Origin: Larix kaempferi
Lineage: Eukaryota > Streptophyta > Pinopsida > Pinales > Pinaceae
NCBI GenBank assembly: GCA_027924585.1
Contig: BSBM01000321.1
Span: 2,865,001-2,929,000 of the forward strand
Length of the DNA: 64,000 nt
Direction: 5' to 3'
The stretch's first letter is position 1; each line of letters begins with the position of its first letter. Shown piece after piece: positions 32,949 through 43,684 of the stretch. The notes under the pieces are model-generated. The model did no database searches. It worked only from the letters and a program-made list of their open reading frames with translations, and was not told where the DNA came from. Both the position numbers and the translations under genes were made by a program.

Positions 32949-34477
32949 CTAAGAGAAGCCACGAGCTACGAATCTTGCTTTGTATTTCTCTACACTGCCA
33001 TATGCAGCATGCTTGATTTTGTAGATCCATTTGGAAGTCACAACAGACTTCTCTTTAGGTCTTGGGACAACATCCCAAACATCATTCTTCATTATTGATT
33101 GGTATTCCTCAACCATGGCATCCTTCCATTCTTTCTTTTCCGCTGTTTCCTCATAACTGGAAGGCTCTTTGTTCATAATGTCACAGAGTAAAGCAACATA
33201 TCTGGTCTGTGATCTGGTTCTCTTCTTTGCTCTGTGTTCTTCTTCTGGAATGCCAAATCTTTTTGCATCTTGAATGAGCTCTCTAGCCCATGCAAGTTTC
33301 CTCTTGTGAGGGTTATCCTCACGGGGTGGATCTATAGGTTCTTGTGGATCATCAAACTCACGAACAACTTCTGGAACTGCTTCAGTCATGGTAGTGTCTT
33401 GAAATCTTGTTTCCTTAGGTTCTTCATAAACTTCGATAGGTGCCTTCCTTGATTTGATGAATGCTGAGTTTTCATCAAATGTTACATCCCTGCTGACATC
33501 AATCTTCTTGAACCCTGGAAAGTATATTCTGTAAGCCTTCGAGATTTCACTGTAACCCACAAAGATACCCTTCTTTCCTGAAGGATCTAGTTTAGTCCTC
33601 TTTTCCTTCGGGACATGAGTGTATATTGTACAACCAAATATTCTGAGATGACTAACTTCAGGTTTCTTACCAGAAAAGACCTCTTCTAGTGTCTTGTTGT
33701 CCAATATCTTGTGGGGTGTTCTGTTCTGCACATATACCGTTGTTCTAGCTGATTCTTCCCATAGATGCATAGGTAGATCCTGGTCATGTAGCATTTCCCT
33801 TGCTGCTTCCATGATAGTTCTGTTCTTCCTTTCTACAACTCCATTTTGTTGTGGATTATAAGGAGCAGTCAACTCCCTCTTAATCCCTGAATCACTACAA
33901 AGCTTCTTGAAGTCACCTGAGGTGAATTCTCCACTATTGTCGGATCTGAATGTTTTGATCTTCTTGTCAGTTTGATTCTCCATCAAGGTTTTGAATTCCT
34001 TGAACTTATCAAACACCTCATCTTTTTTCTTCAAGAAGTATACCCAAGTCTTGCTGGAGAAGTCATCAATAAATGAGACATAGTAAACATACCCACTAAG
34101 AGATCTGGATGACATAGGACCACATACATCTGAGTGGATGATTTCCAGGATGTCTTTTGCCTTGTTTTCACTGCTTGGGAAAGCCTTCTTAATGTTCTTT
34201 CCTTTTGCACATCCTTTGCAAACACCTTCATGTTTGGTCTTGATTTCAGGAAGACCCTCTACATCCTTGCTTACAATTGGAAGTGCCCTATAGTGCATAT
34301 GAGCAAGTCTTCTATGCCAAAGTTCACTTGGCTCTATGGATTCATGTACCATGGCATGTTCAGGTTGTCCCTTCAATTTATACAAACCTCCCTCTTGCTC
34401 TCCAATCACTATTGCATCATCTATGGTCTTTCCCTTTGGCCTCATTAGGACTTGGCCATCCACAAATGCAACCCTCA
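32949..34477 (-). CDS. pol: Outer copia integrase and start of RT
   Basis: A long open minus-strand frame that continues the gag-protease frame across the nested insertion. It starts with pre-integrase text (VAFVDGQVLMRPKG) and WHRRLAHMHY, with CKGCAKGK for the zinc site. The catalytic core has IHSDVCGP (Asp), RSDNSGEFTS (Asp) and QQNGVVERKN (Glu), so the triad is present. The copia C-terminal region (KRTKLDPSGKKGIFVGY) and the RT entry (EWKDAMVEEY, WIYKIKHA) follow, and it ends RFVARGFS at a TAG. The first codons beyond 34477 belong to the nested LTR and are not part of the protein. Confidence 0.85.
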
Positions 34478-34966
34478 TGTTAAGTTTAAACCAAATAGCC
34501 AAGCAAGATCACTGAAAGAAACACAATCACAAGATAGACACACAATATACCCTAGGAAACCCTCATGGGGTAGAAAACCCAGCAAAGCTTTCCTCAATAA
34601 GATGATCAACCAAAATACAAGATGTGCTCCTTCCTCCTTTGTCTCCTTAGCAGATCTCCCAGACAAGTGCGCACTCTTCCACAAGTGAGTGAATGATCTA
34701 ATGAGGAGTTCACCTCCTCTATTTATACTGACCCTCAACTGACTAAAAGACCTAATGGGGCCGACCTCTCCTGGAGAATTCTAATAACCCCTAAAATATA
34801 ACTACAGGGACGACCCCCACATGGTGGGTCTAATAACCCTAGTTAATACAAACCCCTGGAGGAATAAACATCTCCAGATACATGATAGGGTTACCTCGGA
34901 GGAATGAAACATCTCCGGAATAATAAAATACAAATATAATATTCTTTGAAGTTACAATATTCAACA
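34478..34966 (-). repeat. 3' LTR of the nested copia
   Basis: 489 bp, TGTTAAGTTTAAACC to ATATTCAACA. It is flanked inside by CTCCCCCTTAACG, the complement of a polypurine tract (34967-34975, AAGGGGGAG on the minus strand). Compared with the other LTR, I see differences at GAGGAG/GAAGAG, TACTG/TATTG, GAATTC/GAAGTC and GGACGA/GGCCGA. Confidence 0.95.
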
Positions 34967-35129
34967 CTCCCCCTTAACGAGAAGGATATTATAATAACAT
35001 CTGCAGGAGCAATGAGTCATACATCATACATCTATATATCATCGGAAGCTTTCTTCAGTTCATCATCATCAGTAACTTGACTAGTTACTGGAGTATCGAC
35101 ATCACTCGATCATCAGCATCGATATCATC

Positions 35130-35545
35130 ACTGTCATTAGTATCGTCATCATATGATCAGCATCGTCATCACATGATCAGTTGCATCGTCATCATACGAC
35201 CAACAGCATTGTCATCACATGGTCGGCAGCATCGTCATCATACGATCAACAGCATCGTCATCACATGATCGGTAGCATCGTCATCATACGATCAGCAGCA
35301 TCGTCATCATATTATCGACAGCATCGTCATCATACGATCAACAGCATCGTCATCACATGGTTGGCAGCATCGTCATCATACGATCAACAGCATCGTCATC
35401 ACATGATCGGCAGCATCGTCATCATATGAACAACAGCATCGTCATCACATGGTCGGCAGCATCGTCATCATACGATCAATAGCATTGTCATCGCATGATC
35501 GGCAACATCGTCATCATACGATCAGCAGCATCGTCATCATATGAT
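35130..35545. repeat. 23-bp tandem array in the nested copia 3' spacer
   Basis: About 17 units of the type CAGCATCGTCATCATACGATC plus 2 bases, alternating between ATACGATCAA and ACATGATCGG forms. The same 23-bp family occurs at the same place in the third copia (60740-61010). The unit has no unique spacers, so it is not a CRISPR array. Confidence 0.9.
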
Positions 35546-35640
35546 CGGTTGATCAATCCTTATCTCTTTTTAAGACAAGTCTCATGTCTAGGGATACTTC
35601 AATCCCGACCACAGTGCCAGTCCTCTTTCATACTGGATGT

Positions 35641-36069
35641 GTCACATCTACAGAGCCAGCCCTGTTTCATGCTGGATGTATCACAACTACAGAGCCAGCC
35701 CTGTTTCATGCTGGATGTATCACATCTACAGAGCCAGCCCTGTTTCATGCTGGATGTATCACAACTACAGAGCCAGCCCTGTTTCATGTTGGATGTATCA
35801 CATCTACAGAGCCAGCCCTGTTTCATGCTGGATGTATCACAACTACAGAGCCAGCCCTGTTTCATGCTGGATGTATCACATCTACAGAGCCAGCCCTGTT
35901 TCATGCTGGATGTATCACAACTACAGAGCCAGCCCTGTTTCATGCTGGATGTATCACATCTACAGAGCCAGCCCTGTTTCATGCTAGATGTATCACAACT
36001 ACAGAGCCAGCCCTGTTTCATGCTGGATGTATCACAACTACAGAGCCAGCCCTGTTTCATGCTGGATGT
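35641..36069. repeat. 39-bp tandem array (11 units, two alternating forms)
   Basis: Eleven units of 39 bp share AGAGCCAGCCCTGTTTCATG. They alternate between a CATCTAC and an AACTAC start, giving a 78-bp higher-order unit; the last two are both the AACTAC form. Few other changes are seen, so amplification was recent. Because 39 is divisible by 3, several frames on both strands stay open across the array. These are not genes. Confidence 0.95.
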
Positions 36070-36309
36070 AACCTAGAGCGATCCTAGGATTTGTCACGTA
36101 CATTTTGAACCAAGGTCCAGGGACAATCCAGTCCTATCGTTCTGTTATCGGAGACCTCATGTCTACGGCTCTTCTTTAGGACTGAAGTCCGAGAATGATC
36201 CAATCCCCTCACATGTTCACTAAGAACTTCATTTTCGAAGACATACGTCTACGGCTCTTCTTTCGGACTGAAGTCCAGGAATGATCCAATTCCTTCACAT
36301 GTTGTATAC

Positions 36310-36855
36310 TAAAAACATGTATCCTCATCACCAAAACATGTATCACCAAAACATGTATCATCAAAGCATGTATCATCAAAACATGTATCATCATCATCAA
36401 AACATGTATAACCACAACATGTATCATCATCATCAAAACATGTATAACCACAACATGTATCATCATCATCAAAACATGTATTACCACAACATGTATCATC
36501 ATCAAAACATGTATTACCACAACATGTATCATCATCATCAAAACATGTATTACCACAACATGTATCATCATCAAAACATGTATAACCACAACATGTATCA
36601 TCATCATCATCAAAACATGTATTACCACAACATGTATCATCATCAAAACATGTATAACCACAACATGTATCATCATCATCAAAACATGTATACATCTACC
36701 ATCAGAACTAACATCAAAGTATGTATACATCTATCATCAAAACTAACATCAAAAGTATGTATACATCTATCATCAAAACTAACATCAAAAGCATGTATAC
36801 ATCTATCATCAAAACTAACATCAAAAGCATGTATACATCTATCATCAAAAGAAAG
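36310..36855. repeat. 33/36-bp tandem arrays rich in ACATGT
   Basis: From 36310 to about 36690, units with AAAACATGTATAACCACAACATG and two to four CAT triplets alternate. From 36690 to 36855, a 36-bp unit with CATCTATCATCAAAACTAAC repeats about four times. Open frames of His/Met/Tyr text on the plus strand and Cys/Asp text on the minus strand are by-products of the repeat. Confidence 0.9.
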
Positions 36856-36952
36856 AATATAAGAGTCCTAAATCTAAATAATTCTAGGTAACTAAGTGCA
36901 GTAAATAGGTAACCTCATCATTGATGAGATAGACTTGTTGTCGGATACTGTG

Positions 36953-38212
36953 CTACTCCCCCTTTCGAGGAAGGTCCTTCTGAACTACACCAAGCTTATC
37001 TCGGAAGTGTTCAAACTTTACTCGAGATAGAGGTTTCGTCAGGATATCAGCAATCTGATCCTCAGTGCTTATATACTCGAGCTTGATAGCTCCTCTCTGC
37101 ACCATATCTCGTATGTAAAAGTATCGGATCTCTATGTGTTTTGACTTATCGTGAAATACAGGATTTTCAGTCATCTTGATGCAGCTTTGATTATCACACA
37201 TGATCACAGTGGGGTCCATTTCTAAGTCAAACACTCCAGATAAAAGTTTCCGAAGCCATACTGCTTCACAGCTAGCAGAGCAGGCAGCTATATATTCTGC
37301 TTCGGCAGTACTGAGGGCCACACTGGATTGTTTCTTGCTGAACGAAGAGATCATGGTAGATCCAAGACCATAACATCCACCTGAAGTACTTTTTCTATCT
37401 GAGACATTACCTGCCCAATCAGAATCTGAGTAACCATGTAGTCTGAGTTCATGACCTCCAAGATAAAATAGGCCAAAATCTAATGTACCTTTTAGGTACC
37501 TCATTATATGCTTTGCAGCTATTAGGTGAACCTTTCTGGGTTCTACTAGATATTGACTTAGGGTATTTACAGCAAAGCATATGTCAGGCCTAGTATTGGT
37601 TAAGTACATTAATGATCCAATGATTTGTCTATATAGAGTTATGTCCACTAATTCTGATGAATCATTAACTAATAACTTTAAGTTGGAGTCCATGGGAGTG
37701 GCTTTGGCTTTACACTCCAACATATCAAATCTTTTGAGAATCTCCACAGTATACTTACCTTGATTTAGAAAGATTCCTTTTGGTTCTTGCCATACTTCTA
37801 AGCCTAAGAAGTAATGCATTAATCCGAGATCTTTCATCTCGAATTCTGAAGAAAGCTTCTTCTTGCTTTCAATAATTTGTTTCTCATATCCAGTTAGAAA
37901 TAGATCATCTACATATAACAGCAATATAACTGGTTCATCATCCATCACTTTGAGATAAAGATTTGGGTCAGCTTTACTTTTGGTAAAGCCCATGCTAGTT
38001 AGGAAATTGTCAATCCTTCCGTACCAAGCCCTGGGGGCTTGTTTCAACCCATATAATGCTTTCTTCAATTTGCATACATGAGTTCTTCCATCATTAACCT
38101 CAAACCCTTGAGGTTGTTCTATGTATACTTCTTCTTCAATTACACCATTCAGAAAAGCTGTCTTAACATCCATTTGGTGTAATTTCCACTTCATCATGGA
38201 TGCAAGTGCCAT
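36953..38212 (-). CDS. pol: Nested copia reverse transcriptase (C-terminal part) and RNase H
   Basis: A 419-codon open frame. The RT part has MKWKLHQMDVKTAFLNG, LYGLKQAPRAWYGR and the catalytic LLLYVDDLFLTG. Then come the copia connection (GLMHYFLGLEV, LMYLTNTRPDICFAV) and RNase H with SDSDWAGNVSDRKSTSGG, STAEAEYIAA and MCDNQSCIKM. It ends at the usual place, LTKPLSRVKFEHFRDKLGVV. The catalytic residues of both enzymes look intact. The frame is cut off from the preceding integrase frame by a 13-bp loss near 38350. Its ATG is internal to RT and not a true start. Confidence 0.9.
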   Translation of the reverse strand: MALASMMKWKLHQMDVKTAFLNGVIEEEVYIEQPQGFEVNDGRTHVCKLKKALYGLKQAPRAWYGRIDNFLTSMGFTKSKADPNLYLKVMDDEPVILLLYVDDLFLTGYEKQIIESKKKLSSEFEMKDLGLMHYFLGLEVWQEPKGIFLNQGKYTVEILKRFDMLECKAKATPMDSNLKLLVNDSSELVDITLYRQIIGSLMYLTNTRPDICFAVNTLSQYLVEPRKVHLIAAKHIMRYLKGTLDFGLFYLGGHELRLHGYSDSDWAGNVSDRKSTSGGCYGLGSTMISSFSKKQSSVALSTAEAEYIAACSASCEAVWLRKLLSGVFDLEMDPTVIMCDNQSCIKMTENPVFHDKSKHIEIRYFYIRDMVQRGAIKLEYISTEDQIADILTKPLSRVKFEHFRDKLGVVQKDLPRKGE

Positions 38213-38343
38213 GATAGTTCTAATTGAAGTATACCTAGCAACTGGTGCAAATGTTTCTTCATAATCAATTCCCTCCTTCTGAGAGAATCCTCTGGCTACA
38301 AATCTTGCTTTGTATTTTTCAATGCTTCCATCCGCGGCATGTT

Positions 38344-40560
38344 TTATTTGGAAGAAACCACACTTTTATCTTTCTGTTTGGGAACTATATCCCAAACATC
38401 ATTTTTCATTATTGACTGATATTCTTCAGTCATTGCTTCTACCCATTCTTTCTTTTGAGCTGCCTCTTCATAGCTAGTAGGTAGTTGATCCACAAGATCA
38501 CACATCAAATCCATATAGTTGGACACTAGCTTTGGTTTCTTTCTTTCTCTAGTGGAGCCTTCAGGAGCACCATATCTTTCAGCTCCTTGAATAATGTCTC
38601 TGGCCCATGTTGGTCTTCTTTTCCTAGATAAATCTGCAACTGGGGGTTCTTGAGGTTCCAGCATGTCATGATCCTCTGGTGAATCCTCTTCAGGGATATG
38701 AACAGTCTCTGAATCTTCTTCATAAACTTCTTCAAGTTGACACTTTCTGGATTTCTTGAGAGCTGCTTCCTCATCAAAGGTTACATCTCTACTTATTTCT
38801 ATATGATGAAAACCTGGTATGTAGATTCTGAAGGCTTTGGAAGTTTCACAATATCCAACAAAGATTCCCTTCTTACCTGAGGGATCCAACTTGGTTCTCT
38901 TTTCTTTTGGAATGTGGATGTGCACAGGACACCCAAATATTTTAAGATGACTTACCTCAGGTTTCTTACCTGTAAACACTTCTTCTGGAGTTTTGAATTC
39001 AAGAGCACTGTGAGATAATCTATTTTGCACATATACTGCTGTCTTGGCTGCTTCAGCCCATAAATACATGGGGAGATCTTGGCCATGTATCATGGTCTTC
39101 ACAGCTTCCATAATTGTTCTATTTTTCCTTTTAGCTACTCCATTTTGTTGGGGATTGTATGGAGTAGTTAGTTCCCTTTTAATTCCAGCTTCTTTGCAAA
39201 ATTCCTCAAATTCCTTTGAGGTGAATTCTCCGCCATTATCTGTTCTGAGAATTTTGATTTTCTTTTCTGATAGATTTTCTATTAGAGCCTTGAACTCTTT
39301 GAATTTTCCAAAGACTTCATTCTTACCTTTCAGGAAGTATATCCAACTTTTCCTTGAATAGTCATCAATGAATGAAAGATAGTATTCAAACCCACTTAAG
39401 GAAGTGGTGGGCATTGGTCCACAAACATCTGAGTGTATAAGTTCTAAAATGTTCTTAGTCTTTGTTTCACTCTTTGGAAAGGGGTTCTTGATATTTTTCC
39501 CTTTCTTGCATCCTTTACATGAGCCATCATGATCCGCTTTCAAATCTGGTAATCCTATGACTACCTTGCTTACATATGGTAAGGCTTTATAATTGATGTG
39601 AGCTAATCTTCTATGCCATAGCTCACTAGGGCTAGAGATCTCATGTGCAAGGGCAGCTTCTGGATGGCCCTTGAGCTTATAGAGACCTCCTTCTTCTTCA
39701 CCAATAACAACTGCATCTTTAATTGTCTTTCCTTTGGACCACATGAGTACTTGTCCATCTATGAAGGCTACTCTAAAACCTTTCTTATCTAATGCTGAAA
39801 TAGAGAGAAGGTTCTTCTTTAAACCTGGTACATATAAGATGTCTTTCATCTTCAAGGGTGTTCCAGAATCTAGCTTATAGCTAGCTTCACCAATTCCTTT
39901 GATGGGATATTGGTAGTCATCTCCTAGAGATACTTTCTGTGAAGAAGACTTTTCTTCAAGATTTGAGAAGGTCTTCCTTTGACCTGTCATGTGCTTGGAA
40001 GCACCACTGTCAATGAGCCATGTATCTTCTCCAGGAGATACAGATCCAGAGAGTGCAGAGAATAGAACATATTCTTCTGGATCTTCTTTCTTCACCTTAT
40101 TTCTTTTCCTTTTAGGCTTTACCTCTACCTCTTCTTCTTCTTCATCTTCTTCCTCTTCTTCTTCTTCACTATCATTTTCTGCCATATGTGCATGGTGTCT
40201 TTTGTGGACAAACTTCTTCTTTTGTGAGGGACAAAATCTGGAGATGTGTCCTAGCTTATCACAGTTATAGCATTTGACTGTGGAAAGATCTCTTACTGGA
40301 AATGGTCCTTTTCTCTTTCTAGAGAAGTGTTGAGATCCTTTGTGGTCAACCTTCTTGAGATGACCTGTTCTTCTTCTTCTGGTATGGGTGGCCAAAGCTT
40401 GGTCATCTTCTTTGAGAAGAGCTTCTCTGTTGGCTACCCTAGCTTCTTCTTGAACACAATCCTCCCATACTATATCAAACTTCATGCTTTCTTTCCTGGC
40501 ACACATGGTTTGTATGAAAGATTCCCAAGATCTAGTGAGACCATTGAGAGCAGTCATCAC
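38344..40560 (-). CDS. gag-pol: Nested copia gag C-terminus, protease and integrase
   Basis: A 738-codon open frame. The order is gag tail, zinc knuckle CYNCDKLGHISRFC (C-x2-C-x4-H-x4-C), a run of Glu/Asp followed by Lys/Arg, protease WLIDSGASKHMTG, pre-integrase (LLSISALD, WHRRLAHINY, CKGCKKGK) and the integrase core. The core has IHSDVCGP and RTDNGGEFTS, but the third catalytic position reads QQNGVAKRKN (codon 39130-39132 AAA where the outer element has GAA). This Glu-to-Lys change should abolish integration. The C-terminal region (KKGIFVGY) and the start of RT (DVWDIVP) follow. The frame ends at 38344 after a 13-bp deletion relative to the third copia. Confidence 0.9.
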   Translation of the reverse strand: MMTALNGLTRSWESFIQTMCARKESMKFDIVWEDCVQEEARVANREALLKEDDQALATHTRRRRTGHLKKVDHKGSQHFSRKRKGPFPVRDLSTVKCYNCDKLGHISRFCPSQKKKFVHKRHHAHMAENDSEEEEEEEDEEEEEVEVKPKRKRNKVKKEDPEEYVLFSALSGSVSPGEDTWLIDSGASKHMTGQRKTFSNLEEKSSSQKVSLGDDYQYPIKGIGEASYKLDSGTPLKMKDILYVPGLKKNLLSISALDKKGFRVAFIDGQVLMWSKGKTIKDAVVIGEEEGGLYKLKGHPEAALAHEISSPSELWHRRLAHINYKALPYVSKVVIGLPDLKADHDGSCKGCKKGKNIKNPFPKSETKTKNILELIHSDVCGPMPTTSLSGFEYYLSFIDDYSRKSWIYFLKGKNEVFGKFKEFKALIENLSEKKIKILRTDNGGEFTSKEFEEFCKEAGIKRELTTPYNPQQNGVAKRKNRTIMEAVKTMIHGQDLPMYLWAEAAKTAVYVQNRLSHSALEFKTPEEVFTGKKPEVSHLKIFGCPVHIHIPKEKRTKLDPSGKKGIFVGYCETSKAFRIYIPGFHHIEISRDVTFDEEAALKKSRKCQLEEVYEEDSETVHIPEEDSPEDHDMLEPQEPPVADLSRKRRPTWARDIIQGAERYGAPEGSTRERKKPKLVSNYMDLMCDLVDQLPTSYEEAAQKKEWVEAMTEEYQSIMKNDVWDIVPKQKDKSVVSSK

Positions 40561-40602
40561 TAGTTCATCCTCATCAAGAGTATCACCAATTGCATCTAGT
40601 TG

Positions 40603-41052
40603 TTACTTGATTTGTGAAACCCTTGAGAAGTAGTCTTGAATGGATTCTCCTTTGTGCATCTTGGTACTCTTAAATTGAGTCCTTAGATTCATCTTCCTAT
40701 TGATGTTCTTTCCTTCATACATTCTTCCTAGGGCATCATACATTTCCTTTGGAGTCTTCTTGGAGGCCACTTGGGGAATCAAGTGGTCTTTAATGGAATC
40801 AGCTATGATTCTCTTTGCCCTAATCAAATCCTTCCTATGCTTTTCTTTGGCTTCATCTCCTTCTGGTTCTGCAACTTCTTCCTTGATATACTGAGCAAGA
40901 TCATTCTGCTCAAGAATGAGACCAATTCTGTATTTCCATGCCCGGAAATTTTCTATACCTTCTAGCTTGTCTTCAAGCTTAGTGTTTGGAGCCATCTTCT
41001 CTTGGGGGAGTCCAAGAGACAGAGTAGACTTACCTGAAAAGTTGCTTTTCAC
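40603..41052 (-). CDS. gag: Nested copia gag N-terminal part
   Basis: A 149-codon frame with the copia gag core. The likely start is the internal Met of MAPNTKLEDKLEG (codon at 40993-40995), matching the outer element. Markers are FRAWKYRIGLILEQ, KRIIADSIKDHLIP and KMHKGESIQDYFSRVSQIK. A TAA at 40603-40605 replaces the Glu codon seen in the outer element (SQIKEQLEA). Reading continues in frame into the next segment, so this is one gag-pol frame with a single nonsense change. Confidence 0.88.
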   Translation of the reverse strand: MKSNFSGKSTLSLGLPQEKMAPNTKLEDKLEGIENFRAWKYRIGLILEQNDLAQYIKEEVAEPEGDEAKEKHRKDLIRAKRIIADSIKDHLIPQVASKKTPKEMYDALGRMYEGKNINRKMNLRTQFKSTKMHKGESIQDYFSRVSQIK

Positions 41053-41077
41053 TTTTCCGGAATCTGGAACAGAATTT

Positions 41078-41390
41078 TATCGCACTTTTGGTAGAATTAG
41101 GGTTTGACTTTCCCGGAGTTCTACTCAACCAAAAAGTTCGATCTATAGCTCAAAAGAATGCTCTTGAGAAGGGCTACTCAGCCATGTAATCAGAATTCAA
41201 AAATTCCAACTTTTTTCTGAAACCAAAATCTGACGTATCGCACTTTTGGTAGAATTAGGGTTTGGAATTCCCGGAGTTCTACCCAACCAAAAAGTTCGAT
41301 CTAGGGCTTAAAAGAAAGGTATTGAAAAGATCTATCCAGCCATGCAACCAAAAATCAATAATACCAACTTTGGGCTGAAACCCTAACTTC
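41078..41390 (-). repeat. Leader of the nested copia with a duplicated segment
   Basis: The 5' leader between PBS and gag holds two similar units (41078-41230 and 41238-41390). Both contain TCGCACTTTTGGTAGAATTA, CCCGGAGTTCTAC and AAAAAGTTCGATCTA. The outer element's leader (43172-43684) has a related single CCCGGAGATCTACCCAGCC segment. Confidence 0.7.
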
Positions 41391-41446
41391 ACCAAAGAGA
41401 GAGAGAGAGGTATTCTTACCTTGTGAAAGATGTCCTATTCAGTCTA

Positions 41447-41458
41447 GCTCTGATACCA
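41447..41458 (-). other. Primer-binding site of the nested copia
   Basis: The minus strand reads TGGTATCAGAGC directly after the 5' LTR. This is the classic plant copia site complementary to initiator-Met tRNA. Confidence 0.95.
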
Positions 41459-41947
41459 TGTTAAGTTTAAACCAAATAGCCAAGCAAGATCACTGAAAGA
41501 AACACAATCACAAGATAGACACACAATATACCCTAGGAAACCCTCATGGGGTAGAAAACCCAGCAAAGCTTTCCTCAATAAGATGATCAACCAAAATACA
41601 AGATGTGCTCCTTCCTCCTTTGTCTCCTTAGCAGATCTCCCAGACAAGTGCGCACTCTTCCACAAGTGAGTGAATGATCTAATGAAGAGTTCACCTCCTC
41701 TATTTATATTGACCCTCAACTGACTAAAAGACCTAATGGGGCCGACCTCTCCTGGAGAAGTCTAATAACCCCTAAAATATAACTACAGGGCCGACCCCCA
41801 CATGGTGGGTCTAATAACCCTAGTTAATACAAACCCCTGGAGGAATAAACATCTCCAGATACATGATAGGGTTACCTCGGAGGAATGAAACATCTCCGGA
41901 ATAATAAAATACAAATATAATATTCTTTGAAGTTACAATATTCAACA
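41459..41947 (-). repeat. 5' LTR of the nested copia
   Basis: 489 bp, near-identical to 34478-34966. The host element resumes at CCTCATACC (41948). Confidence 0.95.
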
Positions 41948-43171
41948 CCTCATACCTTTTGCATCCAATGCAGAGATTGAGAGTAAGTTCTTCTTGAGCC
42001 CAGGTACATAAAGAACTTCTTTCATCTTCAAGGATTTTCCAGAATCTAGGTTGTAGGAGGCTTCACCACTTCCTTTCATTGGGTATTGATAATCATCCCC
42101 AAGTTTCACCTTATGGGGTGATTTATGTTTAGATAGATTCACAAAAGATTCTTTAAACCCAGTCATGTGTTTGGAAGCCCCACTATCAATCAACCAATCA
42201 TTACAACCATGGGAAATGGTACCTGTGAGAGCAGAGATTAGAACATACTCTTCTTCACTTGATGAGTCATCATCACTTTCTGCCCTAGCCTTCTTCTTGG
42301 GTGGTTCATCATCCTCGGCGGCATGAGCATGAAACCTTCTTTTGTTTCCCTTCTTCTTCTTGTTGGAGTTGTTGTTGTCCTTCTTGTTCTTGGGACAATT
42401 TATGGAAATATGTCCTTTCTCATTACAGGTGAAGCATATTCTTCTTTCTTTGAAGTGATGTGAAGATTTCTTGGAGTGAGATGGCTCTCTCTTGGACTTC
42501 CCTTTCTTGGTGTGAGCTATGAGAGCTTGATCTTCATTCCCCATCTTTTCTTCTTGTGCCACAAGCCTTGCTTCTTCTTGTGAGCATTCTTCCCGTAGTC
42601 TACTGAAGGAGATCAACTTCTTCCTTGCACAAATTCCTTGGATAAAGGAATCCCTTGACTTGGGTAGGCCATTTAGAGTGGTCATTACCACTTCACCATT
42701 CTCTACCATTTCATCCACTGCTTCTAGTTGTTCCTTGATCTGGGAGACCCTTGAAAAATAAGATTGAATGGTTTCTCCATTCTGAAACTTTACTCCTTTC
42801 AATTGGTTCCGCGGGGTCATCTTCTGATTTATGTTCTTCCCTTCAAATAGCTTGGTCAAAGAGTCAAACATCTCCTTGGGTGTCTTTAGAGAGGACACAT
42901 GGGGTATGAGATGATTTTTAATGGAATCGGCAATGATTCTCTTTGCCTTGACCAAGTTCTTCTTATGCATTACCTTGGCCTCTTCATCCTCTGGGATAGG
43001 GATGTCTTCTTTCACATATGAGTCCAACTCATTCTCTTCCAGGATTAACCCAATCCTATACTTCCAAGCTCGGAAGTTATCATCTCCTTCAAGCTTATCC
43101 TCAAGCTTGGTGTGGAGAGACATCTTAAAGAATACTTCAAATGGAAATAGAAAAGATTTAGATCTTACCAC
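41948..43171 (-). CDS. gag: Outer copia gag and protease
   Basis: An open frame of about 400 codons. The likely start is the Met of MSLHTKLEDKLEG near 43123, as in the nested element; an upstream ATG at 43171 would add 16 residues. The gag core has FRAWKYRIGLILEE, KRIIADSIKNHLIP and GETIQSYFSRVSQIKEQL. The zinc knuckle is CFTCNEKGHISINC. The acidic/basic linker precedes protease WLIDSGASKHMTG and LYVPGLKKNLLSISALD. The frame runs into the nested LTR at GMR, where the 5-bp target duplication lies. The product would form the particle and process it. Confidence 0.9.
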
Positions 43172-43684
43172 TTGAAATGCTAAAAACTGGATCTGGTCCT
43201 CGATTAGGGTTTGTCAGAGAAACCCTACAAATTCAAAATGTGAATTTCAAATTTATGAAAGGATAGAAAGATGCACCTTGATGAGCTGATCATCCTGGTG
43301 CATTCAGAATTTGAGATCAGCAAAGCTTTACCCTTCAGATTTGTCCTTTTGTCCTCCCGAGTTCACTAGGGAGAGCCCTGAATTAGGGTTGAGTTTCCCG
43401 GAGATCTACCCAGCCAAAAATCTCGATCCAAAGCTCTAAACTTCGATTTTTGCAAGGAGCTTCCAGCTGTGTCTTCAGATTCTAGAAATTCCTATTTTTG
43501 TGGAAACCCTAATTTTTAGGGCCAAATCTAAAAATGCTCGAAATTGAGTTCTGATTGGACAGATAGATGCGCCTTGATGAGTAGAGTCAATCTACTATAC
43601 TAATTTTCAAAAATATGTGGAGAGAAACCCAATAAGCAAGGAACTCAAGCTTCCGTCACTGCAAAATGTCTTCTTCTTAGGTTA
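43172..43684 (-). other. 5' leader of the outer copia
   Basis: An untranslated leader between PBS and gag, with no open frame that I can support. It has a CCCGGAGATCTACCCAGCC segment shared with the nested element's leader. Confidence 0.6.

Larger units (their letters stand above)
34478..41947 (-). mobile_element. Ty1/copia retrotransposon, nested young element
   Basis: A full-length 7470-bp minus-strand element inserted in the outer copia pol with TSD CCTCA (34473-34477 and 41948-41952). LTRs are 489 bp each and differ at about four positions by eye, which implies a recent insertion. The order, read on the minus strand, is PBS, gag, protease, integrase, RT and RNase H, then a 2-kb spacer of tandem repeats and the 3' LTR. 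Lesions are a gag nonsense codon, a 13-bp deletion in RT and a Glu-to-Lys change in the integrase triad. The insertion site splits the host pol between the codons for GMR and VAF. Confidence 0.95.

Noticed and set aside
35130-35545. CRISPR-like regular array of 23-bp units (also 60740-61010)
   Set aside because: Units are contiguous with no unique spacers, and they sit between pol and the 3' LTR of copia elements in a plant genome. They are simple tandem repeats.
35584-36087. Long overlapping frames on both strands over the 39-bp array, and those over 36209-36862 and 61161-61935
   Set aside because: Unit lengths divisible by three keep any stop-free frame open. The repetitive low-complexity text is not a protein gene.
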